The notes: a model not told the origin generated them from the sequence alone. A DNA stretch of 6,993 nt from Acidobacteriota bacterium (GCA_019510535.1 JAEKKE010000026.1:1-6993), one strand, 5' to 3'; numbered from the stretch's first letter, positions 1 to 6,584 are shown. Numbers and translations are program-made.

Positions 1-2
1 AC

Positions 3-2507
3 TATGAGGGCTTCCGCCAGGTGACGGGCGTGACCTACCAGAGCACCGTACCGACCGTGGATGAGTACAACAACATCAACAGCATCGGCGGAGGATCACC
101 GCAGGCGCTGGTCGCTGCAGGCAACGGGACCTCGGGTCTTCCGATCAATCCGATCGCATTGAACTATCTGAAGCTCTTCCCCGCCCCGACCAACTCGAGC
201 CTGACGAATAACTACGTCATCAGCCCGAGCAAGACGCAGTACAGCCAGGTCTTCGACGTTCGCATCGACCACCGTTTTAACGCTGGCAACCTGTTCTACG
301 GTCGCTATACCTACAACCATGTCGATTCGACGATTCCGCCGGCGCTCGGCGTTGTGAATGGGCTTGAGATCTCCGGAGGCCGTTACATCTTTGCCGGACC
401 GGCAAAGAACGGCGCGCAGCAGTTCGCCTTCGACTACACCCACATCTTCACGCAGAACCTCCTGATCGATCTAAAGGCCGGTTTCACCCGCATCAACAAC
501 CTGTCACTGCCGCTGAACTACGGCAAGAATGCTGACACCACGGTGGGCTTCGGCTCAAACATGAACTTTACTCAGAATGCGAATGTGCTGACACCGATCA
601 GCTTTGGCCCATTCAGCGACATCGGCGACGGCGCTTACGTGCCGCTACAGGATATCGACAACACCTTCCAATATGCGGCAAACGTCAACTGGAACAAGGG
701 AAATCACAACATTAAGTTCGGCGCAAGCTTCATCCGCAGACAGGCACGCAACCTGCAAAGCGCCTTTCCTGCCGGCCAGTACGGCTTTGGCTTGAACACA
801 GACAACTGCGTTCCTGGCACCGGATACAACACGGCAACCGGAGCCTGCAACGCGACGGCCTCCGCGAAGCAGCGGCAGGACAATAACCTGGCGAGCTCTC
901 TCGCGGGCGCGTTTTCTTCCTCGAGCCGCAATTACAACCTGAACACGCCGGACTATCGGACCTATGAGCCGAACTTCTTCGTGCAGGACTCCTGGAAGCT
1001 GACCCCAAAACTTACCTTGCTGTATGGCGTGCGCTACGACGTGTTTACGCCATTCACGGAAGCGCATGGCAGCATCTCGAACTTCGATTTCAACCAGGCG
1101 CTGTCGTTGAACAGCGGCAACATCGGGCAGGCGCTGAAGGTGGCAAACCAGAACGGCGTGGATGGGCATGCCGGCATCAGCACCGACTACAGCAATCTGG
1201 CTCCGCGCGTTGGCTTCTCCTGGTCATTGGCGCCCCAGACGGTACTGCGTGGCGGCTATGGTCTGAGCTTCTTCCCCGGTAACTACACATCCAACGCCGA
1301 TCTGAAGAATGCCCCATTCGTCTCGGTCTATTCCCCAAACTGCATATCGAGTGTGGCCTTCCAGATCCAAACGACGCGGAATGGAGCTCCGGCGAGCGCC
1401 AGCAACCCGGACTGCGCCACCATCTCCGGCGCCAATACCAGCTTCAGCCAGGGCCTGCCACTGCCGCAACCGCAGTCGATCAGCAGTACTGGTTTGAGTT
1501 TCATCGCCGAGTCTCCCAACTTCCGGTCGGCGATGATTCAGCAGTTCAATCTGCAGGTACAGCAGCAGTTCAGCTCCAATGTGCTGACCATCGGCTATGT
1601 GGGCAACGTTGCCCAGCATCTGCCGCAGACCATCAACGACATCAATGTGCCAAGGCCGGGCAACAGCGTCAGCGGTGGAGCCTCCAGCGCACGCCCACTC
1701 AGCGGCGTCCTGCCAAACCTCGCAGGCGTCAACTGGCTGGTAAGCGAAGGTATTTCCAACTACAGCGCATTGCAGACCAGCTTCCAGCGGCGCTTTGTGA
1801 AGGGACTGGCCTTCGACGCAAATTACACCTGGGCAAAGGGCCTGAGCGATGTAACCGGCTTCAGTCAGGAAGGCGCACAGGGAGCCTATAACGCAGATCC
1901 GACACGCATCCGGCAGATCGACTACGGCATTGCGGAGAACAATATTCAGAACCGTTTTGCTCTCTCGTTGAACTATCAGTTCGCGGCCGGCCATACCTTC
2001 AGCAACTCGTTGGAACGGCTCACGCTCGGCGGATGGCAGATGAATACCATCACCATCTGGCAGACGGGCAAGCCGTTCTCCATTCTGAATGACAGTGCCG
2101 CCGGCGGCTATGGCAATCGCGCTACGCCCATCAACAATGGTGGAGGCGATCGTCCCAACCTGGTCGGAAATCCGCACTCCGTCGAACGGAGCTTCCAGCA
2201 CTGGTTCAACACGGCTGCATTTGCACCTCAGCCGCTTGGCGCCATCGGTACGGCACAACGGAACTCGCTCTCCGGTCCGAACTTCCGGCACGTCGATCTG
2301 TCACTGTTCAAGGACTTCTTCCTGACGGAGCGTGCGAAGGTGCAGTTCCGAGCTGAGGCTTTCAACATCTCCAACACGCCGAGCTGGATCATCGGCCAGG
2401 GCAGCGGCAACGTGAAGATGGGGAACTCCGCCTTCGGCACGGTAACCGCGACTGACTCGAACTACACACCGCGGCTTTACCAGTTCGCTCTCAAACTTAA
2501 CTTCTAA
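3..2507 (+). CDS. TonB-dependent receptor, Oar-like, C-terminal part (5' end outside the window)
   Basis: This is the C-terminal 834 residues of a large outer-membrane beta-barrel of the Oar-like/carboxypeptidase-regulatory-domain TonB-dependent receptor group. The frame is open to the first base and begins YEGFRQVTGV, a stretch usually found inside these proteins, so the GTG at 21 is not a true start. The signal peptide, the N-terminal regulatory domain and probably most of the plug are missing; full-length relatives usually have about 1,100-1,200 residues. Family-like landmarks are an NYTWAKGLSD strand near residue 610, GGWQMNTITIWQTGKPFSI near 676, and FRAEAFNISNTPSW near 782. The protein ends LKLNF: a terminal Phe is the usual beta-barrel assembly signal. 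Two cysteine pairs (codons at 807 and 846; 1341 and 1413) lie in loop-like segments and could form disulfides. Members are thought to import complex substrates, possibly glycans, but no substrate can be read here. A strong terminator follows the stop codon. Confidence 0.93.
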   Translation, partial: YEGFRQVTGVTYQSTVPTVDEYNNINSIGGGSPQALVAAGNGTSGLPINPIALNYLKLFPAPTNSSLTNNYVISPSKTQYSQVFDVRIDHRFNAGNLFYGRYTYNHVDSTIPPALGVVNGLEISGGRYIFAGPAKNGAQQFAFDYTHIFTQNLLIDLKAGFTRINNLSLPLNYGKNADTTVGFGSNMNFTQNANVLTPISFGPFSDIGDGAYVPLQDIDNTFQYAANVNWNKGNHNIKFGASFIRRQARNLQSAFPAGQYGFGLNTDNCVPGTGYNTATGACNATASAKQRQDNNLASSLAGAFSSSSRNYNLNTPDYRTYEPNFFVQDSWKLTPKLTLLYGVRYDVFTPFTEAHGSISNFDFNQALSLNSGNIGQALKVANQNGVDGHAGISTDYSNLAPRVGFSWSLAPQTVLRGGYGLSFFPGNYTSNADLKNAPFVSVYSPNCISSVAFQIQTTRNGAPASASNPDCATISGANTSFSQGLPLPQPQSISSTGLSFIAESPNFRSAMIQQFNLQVQQQFSSNVLTIGYVGNVAQHLPQTINDINVPRPGNSVSGGASSARPLSGVLPNLAGVNWLVSEGISNYSALQTSFQRRFVKGLAFDANYTWAKGLSDVTGFSQEGAQGAYNADPTRIRQIDYGIAENNIQNRFALSLNYQFAAGHTFSNSLERLTLGGWQMNTITIWQTGKPFSILNDSAAGGYGNRATPINNGGGDRPNLVGNPHSVERSFQHWFNTAAFAPQPLGAIGTAQRNSLSGPNFRHVDLSLFKDFFLTERAKVQFRAEAFNISNTPSWIIGQGSGNVKMGNSAFGTVTATDSNYTPRLYQFALKLNF

Positions 2508-2533
2508 CGTTCGCAGTGCCTCATGCTGCCTCC

Positions 2534-2568
2534 AGCCGGGCTGCTCTATGCAGCCCGGCTTTTCTTTA
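2534..2568 (+). terminator. Intrinsic terminator of the TonB-dependent receptor gene
   Basis: A perfect 11-bp GC-rich stem (AGCCGGGCTGC at 2534-2544 pairing with GCAGCCCGGCT at 2550-2560) has a 5-base TCTAT loop and is followed at once by a T-rich run (TTTTCTTT). It begins 26 bases after the receptor stop codon. This is the canonical rho-independent layout for the plus strand and should insulate the next gene from receptor transcription. Confidence 0.93.
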
Positions 2569-2686
2569 CAGACGCGTTCAGGGCTGCTGCAAGACTAATT
2601 TCGACCGTAAATGGACGCTCAATCGGGGGCGCCGGTCGGGAAATAACTCACTCTGCCGGGTCACAGGCTGGCTCAGCGCTTTTTCC

Positions 2687-2715
2687 TTGCTTTAGCGATT
2701 CTGCACCAACACAAT
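2687..2715 (+). promoter_or_regulatory. Weak sigma70-type promoter candidate for the membrane-protein gene
   Basis: TTGCTT at 2687-2692 and CACAAT at 2710-2715 have an ideal 17-base spacing and match the -35 and -10 consensus at 3 and 4 of 6 positions. The predicted start point would leave a leader of about 35 bases before the GTG at 2756. A promoter is expected in this gap because the terminator at 2534-2568 separates the gene from its upstream neighbour. The rest of the gap (2569-2755) shows nothing else I can name. Weak motif match only. Confidence 0.3.
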
Positions 2716-2755
2716 GAATGGGACTTTCGACATCTGCATCATGTAGGAGCTGACA

Positions 2756-3487
2756 GTGGCGACTGCTGTACTCTCTTCTCCCCAGACACGGCGTGACCTG
2801 GTGTACCCGCATGCGCAGTGGTACTTTCTGCTGGCTATCGTCCTTACCTGGGTCGGCTTTGCCCGCAGCTATTTCGCCGTCATCAGCACCGAGCCGCTGC
2901 TGCACCATATTCACGGCGCGCTGATGGGCGGATGGATCGCCCTGCTCATTGTGCAGCCTCTTCTGTATCAGCGCGGCCAATTAAAACTGCATCGTACATT
3001 GGGTCGCTGGGGCGCGTTCGTACTGGTCCCGGCGATCGTCGTCGTAGGTTTGCTGATGATCCGCAGCATGTTCCGCAGTACTGAAATACCACCATTCATC
3101 GTGGACCACCTGGCGTTTCTCGATGTGAACGCGTTGATCGATATCCCGCTTTTTGTAGGCATGGCAATCTACACCGGGCGCGATGTCCAGCGGCATGCGC
3201 GTTGGATCAGCAGCACCGTGCTGACGATGGTGCCGCCCGCACTGGTACGAGCCATGCCCATGCTGCCCATCTTTCGGCAGAGCTTTCGTACGAATGTGAA
3301 CATCGGGATGGGTTTGATGTGCTTCATCTTCGTGCTGCTGATCTTCGATGACTGGCGCAAGGCGAAAAGAGTGTACCCGACTTACCCCATCGCTCTGGCG
3401 TGCACGGCGTTTGCAGCGCTGGGCGCCAATTATGCGTCCCATTGGAGTTGGTGGCACGCACTCACTCTGCTCCTGGGGCGGTCATAA
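2756..3487 (+). CDS. Multi-pass inner-membrane protein of unknown function (DUF2306-like)
   Basis: This is a 243-residue hydrophobic protein with about six or seven membrane segments, roughly at residues 22-40, 55-72, 84-103, 116-140, 152-172, 183-199 and 210-226. The GTG start is supported by AGGAG at 2745-2749, six bases upstream. Histidines sit at or near helix ends: HHIH at 50-53 before GALMGGW, HR at 79-80 in the pattern LKLHRTLGRWG, His118, and RHARW at 146-150. The pattern of a helix-associated His, then Q...L...G....HR.LGRW, resembles uncharacterised membrane families such as DUF2306, where conserved histidines have suggested haem or quinone binding. That is a resemblance in layout, not a confirmed match, and the function is unknown. 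The gene stands alone after the terminator of the receptor gene and converges on the oxidoreductase. The final residues, rich in Trp and His (SHWSWWHALTLLLGRS), look like a short last hydrophobic segment. Confidence 0.88.
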   Translation: MATAVLSSPQTRRDLVYPHAQWYFLLAIVLTWVGFARSYFAVISTEPLLHHIHGALMGGWIALLIVQPLLYQRGQLKLHRTLGRWGAFVLVPAIVVVGLLMIRSMFRSTEIPPFIVDHLAFLDVNALIDIPLFVGMAIYTGRDVQRHARWISSTVLTMVPPALVRAMPMLPIFRQSFRTNVNIGMGLMCFIFVLLIFDDWRKAKRVYPTYPIALACTAFAALGANYASHWSWWHALTLLLGRS

Positions 3488-3489
3488 GC

Positions 3490-3540
3490 CTAGAGCAGTT
3501 TCCTGTGGGTGCCTCTACGTGCAACAGGGAAAATGTTTTA
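3490..3540 (+). repeat. Dispersed intergenic repeat, short copy A
   Basis: It begins CTAGAGCAGTTTCCTGT two bases after the membrane-protein stop codon and closes with ACAGGGAAAATGTTTTA (3524-3540), an imperfect reverse complement of its start, so the element can fold on itself. The CTAGAGCA...TTCC..TGT..GGGT start is shared with copies at 5592 and 6585. The closing arm matches the closing arm of the 6585 copy (ACAGGAAAAATGCCCTA). Unlike those copies it lacks the internal GGCGTTTTC stem-loop, so it is either a deletion form or a separate subtype. The last five bases overlap the next hairpin. Confidence 0.55.
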
Positions 3541-3565
3541 GGCGGCTCAGAAGAGCCGCCTAAAA
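3536..3565. repeat. Perfect 13-bp hairpin between convergent genes
   Basis: TTTTAGGCGGCTC (3536-3548) and GAGCCGCCTAAAA (3553-3565) are perfect complements around an AGAA loop. It lies 48 bases past one stop codon and 47 bases past the other, between two genes that converge, which is where a shared terminator would be expected. However, the T run is on the 5' side of the stem on both strands and the bases after the stem are A-rich. It therefore does not have the standard stem-then-U-run layout. It could still stop or stabilise transcripts from either side, or be part of the adjoining repeat. Confidence 0.65.
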
Positions 3566-3612
3566 CCACCCCGCGGTCAGAACTCTCTTTGGAATGAGCT
3601 CGAACCGAGCTG

Positions 3613-4524
3613 TCATGATCGGATTGAGAAGACAACCTTTCCAATCCCGTCGAGTTCGCGCTTCTCCCATAGCGTGGCCGGTGACCAGAGCGTCTCGACG
3701 GCGGCGATCTGTGGCGTGACCTTCCCGTCGGCAACCAGCGTGGCGAAGGCATTTAGCCCTTCGGTCGTCACGTTGGTCTCAACGAATGCCGCTTCAATTC
3801 CAAGACGCGCCGCCTCCTCCGCGATCGGCGGTCGATTTGCCGTCACGGCGACCCCACCGGGCTTCACCCGTGCATATGAAGGCACGACAGTGTCTCCTCC
3901 TATCAGATTGAGGACAGCGTCCACCTGCTGGATCTCTTCCAACCGCTGCTGTGCAAGGTCGATCACACGTTCTGCTCCCAGTTGTTGAAGAGCAGCGGCC
4001 TTGCTCTGGCGGGCTGTGGCAAAGACATGAACTCCAGCATTTCGCGCCAGTTGGACCGCCAGCGATCCCACTCCACCCGATGCACCCAGGATTAACAACG
4101 TTTGTCCCGCCTTGACCTTCGAGAGTTCCAGCATCTGCATTGCGGTTTGGCCGACCACAGCGATTCCGGCTGCTTCCGCGGCTGAAATGGCTGCCGGTCT
4201 GTGGGCCAGACTGGTAGCCGGGACGACCACAAACTCCGCGTACGCACCGGCCTCCCGTGTATAACCAAACACCTCATCGCCCACTTTGAAGCTTGTGACG
4301 CCTTCACCGATCGCAGCGACCCGGCCTGCAACATCGCCACCCGGCGTCCATGGAAACTGCAATGGAAAGACCTGGCGCAAGAAGCCGAGACCGCGCCCGG
4401 GGTCCACCCCATTCATGCTGGTGAAGTGATTCTCTACCAGCACCTGTCCTGGGCCGGCAGTTGGGACAGGTACTTCATCCAGGTGGAGCGCCGCCCCATA
4501 GTCGTTGATGCGCAGTGCTTTCAT
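3613..4524 (-). CDS. NADP-dependent quinone oxidoreductase-like protein (zinc-independent MDR family)
   Basis: This is a 303-residue protein of the medium-chain dehydrogenase/reductase superfamily, the NADPH:quinone reductase/zeta-crystallin branch, which uses NADPH to reduce quinones or other electrophilic carbonyls. An N-terminal GroES-like domain includes PWTPGGDVAGRV near 58-69 and VGDEVFGYT near 81-89. A Rossmann domain carries LILGASGGVGSLAVQLA at about 144-160. The catalytic-zinc Cys position of alcohol dehydrogenases is replaced by NGVDPGRG (38-45), and there is no structural-zinc Cys cluster, so it should be zinc-free. The frame is open upstream to 4641, but the ATG at 4524 is preferred: AAGGGAG ends six bases before it, whereas the ATG at 4530 would touch the ribosome site, and family proteins start MKALRI. 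It lies downstream of, and in the same direction as, a LysR-type regulator, with a palindrome between them, suggesting specific control. The physiological substrate cannot be told. Confidence 0.93.
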   Translation of the reverse strand: MKALRINDYGAALHLDEVPVPTAGPGQVLVENHFTSMNGVDPGRGLGFLRQVFPLQFPWTPGGDVAGRVAAIGEGVTSFKVGDEVFGYTREAGAYAEFVVVPATSLAHRPAAISAAEAAGIAVVGQTAMQMLELSKVKAGQTLLILGASGGVGSLAVQLARNAGVHVFATARQSKAAALQQLGAERVIDLAQQRLEEIQQVDAVLNLIGGDTVVPSYARVKPGGVAVTANRPPIAEEAARLGIEAAFVETNVTTEGLNAFATLVADGKVTPQIAAVETLWSPATLWEKRELDGIGKVVFSIRS

Positions 4525-4578
4525 ATACATCTCCCTTCGAATGGCGCCGCCAGGATCGCAGTCGCCTCGATAGAAGAG

Positions 4579-4605
4579 ATTCTTTGGCGTGAGGAAGCGA
4601 GTCAA
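4579..4605 (-). promoter_or_regulatory. Weak promoter candidate for the oxidoreductase gene
   Basis: On the minus strand TTGACT (4605-4600) matches the -35 consensus at five of six positions. AAGAAT (4584-4579) matches -10 at four of six, with a short 15-base spacing. Transcription would start near 4572, about 48 bases before the ATG at 4524. The 16-base palindrome at 4620-4635 would then be centred about 55 bases upstream of the start point, a plausible place for an activator site. The spacing is suboptimal, so this is tentative. Confidence 0.3.
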
Positions 4606-4619
4606 CATGTACTGGAAAA

Positions 4620-4635
4620 CAGAATTGCAATTCTG
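4620..4635. promoter_or_regulatory. Perfect 16-base palindrome, possible LysR operator
   Basis: CAGAATTGCAATTCTG is its own reverse complement and lies in the 118-base gap between the LysR-type gene and the oxidoreductase, seven bases past the LysR stop codon and just upstream of a TTGACT box. LysR-type regulators bind short interrupted dyads, often near their own gene, so this is a reasonable operator candidate. It does not fit the usual symmetric T-N11-A form exactly, because its centre lies between two bases. A non-regulatory hairpin is the main alternative. Confidence 0.4.
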
Positions 4636-4642
4636 GAACAAA

Positions 4643-5578
4643 TCAAGAATGCCCGTACAACTTTCTGCGCGAACTCAGATCATTCAACGTAGTTTCGAAG
4701 TGTTCTTTGATGAAGCTAACGAGCTTGCGAATGCGGGCAGATTGCATTTCCGACGGCGTTACCGCAAAGACGTGGGCCGGAACGCCCTCCCAATCTTTGA
4801 GCAGCCTGGTCAGGCCATCGCCGAACCCCGGATGAATTGCCAGGAAATCGGAAAGGAGCGCGATACCCATACCGTGTTTGGACAGCTTTGCCAGCATTCC
4901 AACAGAGTTTGCGCTAGCCGCGCCACCTACCGTCACCGTCCTACGTTCGTGCTCGCGGCGCAGTTCCCACTGGCTTAGAGCTTCGCCGTGAATAAGACGA
5001 AGGCACGAGTGTTGGGCCAGTTCCGCCGGGTCCTGGATCCTCTTGTGCTTAGCGAGATACTCCTGGGAGGCAAACAGGTAACGAGGAAAAGTGCCGACCC
5101 GCCGGGACCAGAAAGAAGAATCAGGCAAACGCAGCTGGTGACTTACCATGATGGCCAAATCGAGACTCTCCGTCAGGAGATTGGGATGGCCGCTTATGGA
5201 AAGCACCTCGATGGAAATATCAGAGTGGTCAAGCATGTAGCGGGCGAAAAGAGGAAGGAAGATGGTTTGCGCCAAATCGAATGGAACACCCACACGGATA
5301 TGTCCTGACGCCCTGGAGGCTATCCCGGCAACTTCCTCCTGAATGCGCTTCGCTTCCGCCACAAGAGTTTTGGACTGCTCGTAGCAAGCCTGGCCCGCAT
5401 CGGTCAGCTGAAAGGCCCGCGTAGAACGATAAATGAGATGGAAGCCCAATTCTCGCTCGAGTGCGCTTATGCGACGCGAGAGCGTCGATACGGGCATTCC
5501 CAGTGCTGCTGCTGCACGGCTGAAGTTGCGCGTGTTGGCAACCTCAACGAAAAGCGCCAAGTCTGCCAGGAAACGCAT
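4643..5578 (-). CDS. LysR-type transcriptional regulator
   Basis: This 311-residue protein has normal LysR-family length and layout. Residues 1-60 form the winged helix-turn-helix: FVEVANTRNFSRAAAALGMPVSTLSRRISALERELG, followed by LIYRSTRAFQLTDAG. A linker helix follows to about residue 90. The co-inducer domain starts at SGHIRVGVPF (91-100) and includes the typical ESLDLAIMV segment near 137-145. The sequence style is closest to the CrgA/AaeR-like subgroup, but the effector cannot be named. The ATG at 5578 is supported by AAAGGA at 5591-5586, seven bases upstream. Repeat copy B begins almost at once upstream of this ribosome site (CTAG at 5592), so the promoter or leader must lie in or beyond repeat DNA. 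The downstream oxidoreductase on the same strand is the likely target. This differs from the common divergent arrangement, since here regulator and target are in tandem. Confidence 0.95.
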   Translation of the reverse strand: MRFLADLALFVEVANTRNFSRAAAALGMPVSTLSRRISALERELGFHLIYRSTRAFQLTDAGQACYEQSKTLVAEAKRIQEEVAGIASRASGHIRVGVPFDLAQTIFLPLFARYMLDHSDISIEVLSISGHPNLLTESLDLAIMVSHQLRLPDSSFWSRRVGTFPRYLFASQEYLAKHKRIQDPAELAQHSCLRLIHGEALSQWELRREHERRTVTVGGAASANSVGMLAKLSKHGMGIALLSDFLAIHPGFGDGLTRLLKDWEGVPAHVFAVTPSEMQSARIRKLVSFIKEHFETTLNDLSSRRKLYGHS

Positions 5579-5591
5579 GGGAGGTTCCTTT

Positions 5592-5692
5592 CTAGAGCAT
5601 TTCTCCTATTGCTGGGTATACGGAAAGGGCGTGCAGTGGCGTTTCATTGCGGAAAACGCCCATAGAAAGAGCGCGTGGGAGCATTTCTCCTA
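5592..5692. repeat. Dispersed intergenic repeat, copy B, with 14-base direct repeats at its ends
   Basis: It begins CTAGAGCATTTCTCCTATTGC and is alignable with the copy at 6585 through GCTGGGTA, GAAAGGG and GTGCAG into a stem-loop (GGCGTTTC at 5638-5645, ATTGCG loop, GAAAACGCC at 5652-5660, one unpaired A). The 25 bases at 5642-5666 are identical to 6637-6661. After that the copies diverge. Instead of an inverted closing arm, this copy has a second direct copy of GAGCATTTCTCCTA (5595-5608 and 5679-5692), as if a second, truncated unit followed. It fills most of the gap upstream of the LysR-type gene. The rest of that gap (5693-5822) shows no recognisable site. Confidence 0.65.
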
Positions 5693-5822
5693 AAGGTATA
5701 GAGCGAAGCTTTGACTGTTTGCGCGGTTTCCTGCGAAGAAAACGGCATTCACAGATTTATCCAACACCACAGTATGCTCTGGATGGACCATCTTCAGATG
5801 CCACTCTACCGCTCGGGCAGGA

Positions 5823-6500
5823 TCATCCCCTCCAACGTCGCCCCGGCATCCCCGAGCTGACAAACGTCCGCTCCTCGCGTCCCGGTGGCGCCTTCTTCTT
5901 CACCACCCAGGTCGTCATGCATCGCTGCCGCTGCACCACAGTCGTCTTCAGCGGATCGACCAGCTCCCCATCCAGGCCACGCGTTAGTTCCATCAATAGC
6001 GGTTCATCCACCAGCAGCCACTCCACCCCATGCGACATCTTGAACCGCCGCCCTCCCACCGGCTCGAATGCCATCCCCTGCACCGCTCCAATCGTCGACG
6101 CCAGCCGGCAGAACAGCATTCCACCCGGCCGCAGCACCCGCCACAGCCCTCGCACCATCGCCTCCAGTTGCGCCTCATCCTGCGCAAAGTGCAGCACCGA
6201 ATTGCACACCACCACGTCCGCAAACTCATCCGCGAACGGCATCGCCTCTACGCTCGCTACCTGGAAGTTCTCAGCCGGAAGCCTCGGCGCCAGCTCCCTT
6301 GCCATCTGCCGCACCTCCGCCACAGCTTCGGCGCTAATATCCACGCCAAACACTTCGTACCCTTCACGCAGCAGATACCGGATATTCCGGCCACCGCCGC
6401 AGCCCGCGTCCAACACCCGCATGCCCGGCGAAATATTCCCGCGCAATATCTGATCGAACAGATAGATATCAATCTGCCCAAACTGCTCCTGCAGAGTCAT
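5823..6500 (-). CDS. Class I SAM-dependent methyltransferase
   Basis: This 225-residue protein has the seven-strand Rossmann methyltransferase motifs: VLDAGCGGGRN at 29-39 (motif I, SAM binding), VFGVDIS at 50-56 with the acidic residue expected to contact the SAM ribose (Asp54), ENFQVASVEAMPFAD near 77-91, ADVVVCNSVLHF at 94-105, and LRPGGMLF near 123-130. The substrate is not readable; small-molecule methylation is likely. The frame opens earlier at GTG 6536, but that codon lies inside a 14-bp hairpin. The ATG at 6500 has AAGGGG five bases upstream and gives a family-like MTLQEQFGQIDIYLFDQILRG start. A natural end for the fold is near TTWVVKK (about 201). The last 24 residues (KAPPGREE... 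to MPGRRWRG) are a basic, proline/glycine-rich tail without recognisable family features, possibly from a past frameshift or rearrangement at the 3' end. No terminator is visible downstream. Confidence 0.92.
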   Translation of the reverse strand: MTLQEQFGQIDIYLFDQILRGNISPGMRVLDAGCGGGRNIRYLLREGYEVFGVDISAEAVAEVRQMARELAPRLPAENFQVASVEAMPFADEFADVVVCNSVLHFAQDEAQLEAMVRGLWRVLRPGGMLFCRLASTIGAVQGMAFEPVGGRRFKMSHGVEWLLVDEPLLMELTRGLDGELVDPLKTTVVQRQRCMTTWVVKKKAPPGREERTFVSSGMPGRRWRG

Positions 6501-6530
6501 CCACACCCCTTCTTCATCCGCGGGGGAACC

Positions 6531-6565
6531 CTTCACCCCGCTACTTCCATCGTAGCGGGGTGAAG
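6531..6565 (-). promoter_or_regulatory. Perfect 14-bp inverted repeat in the methyltransferase leader
   Basis: CTTCACCCCGCTAC (6531-6544) and GTAGCGGGGTGAAG (6552-6565) are perfect complements around a 7-base loop, 30 bases upstream of the methyltransferase ATG. No U run follows on either strand, so it is not a standard terminator. In a minus-strand transcript its 3' arm could alternatively pair with GCGGGG/CCCCGC (6520-6525 with 6536-6541), closer to the ribosome site. It could be a leader structure, a protein-binding dyad or a remnant of repeat DNA. The function is unproven. Confidence 0.6.
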
Positions 6566-6584
6566 TCCTGAGATGGATGATCTG

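Noticed and set aside
21..23. GTG as the start of the receptor gene
   Set aside because: The frame is open to the window edge and the upstream codons (YEGFRQ) are typical internal receptor sequence, so the gene is truncated by the window.
645..1169. 174-codon minus-strand frame opposite the receptor
   Set aside because: Arg/Val/Ala-rich antisense translation without domains; a shadow of the receptor gene.
1224..2291. 355-codon open frame on the minus strand inside the receptor gene
   Set aside because: It lies wholly opposite a well-supported receptor frame, shows no recognisable domain, and is explained by the GC-rich codon use of the real gene.
2523..2717. 64-codon plus-strand frame between the receptor and the membrane-protein gene
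   Set aside because: It starts upstream of the receptor terminator hairpin and reads straight through it, has no ribosome site, and its translation looks unlike a protein.
3597..3611. 6-bp hairpin AGCTCG/CGAGCT next to the oxidoreductase stop codon, as a terminator
   Set aside because: Short stem with no U run after it on the minus strand.
4201..4978. Plus-strand frames of 163 and 129 codons opposite the oxidoreductase and LysR genes
   Set aside because: No family resemblance, they overlap each other, and they are antisense to two confidently recognised genes.
5647..6453. 268-codon plus-strand frame opposite the methyltransferase
   Set aside because: Its translation is Ser/Thr/Pro/Arg-rich and low in complexity, and the opposite strand encodes a methyltransferase with clear SAM motifs.
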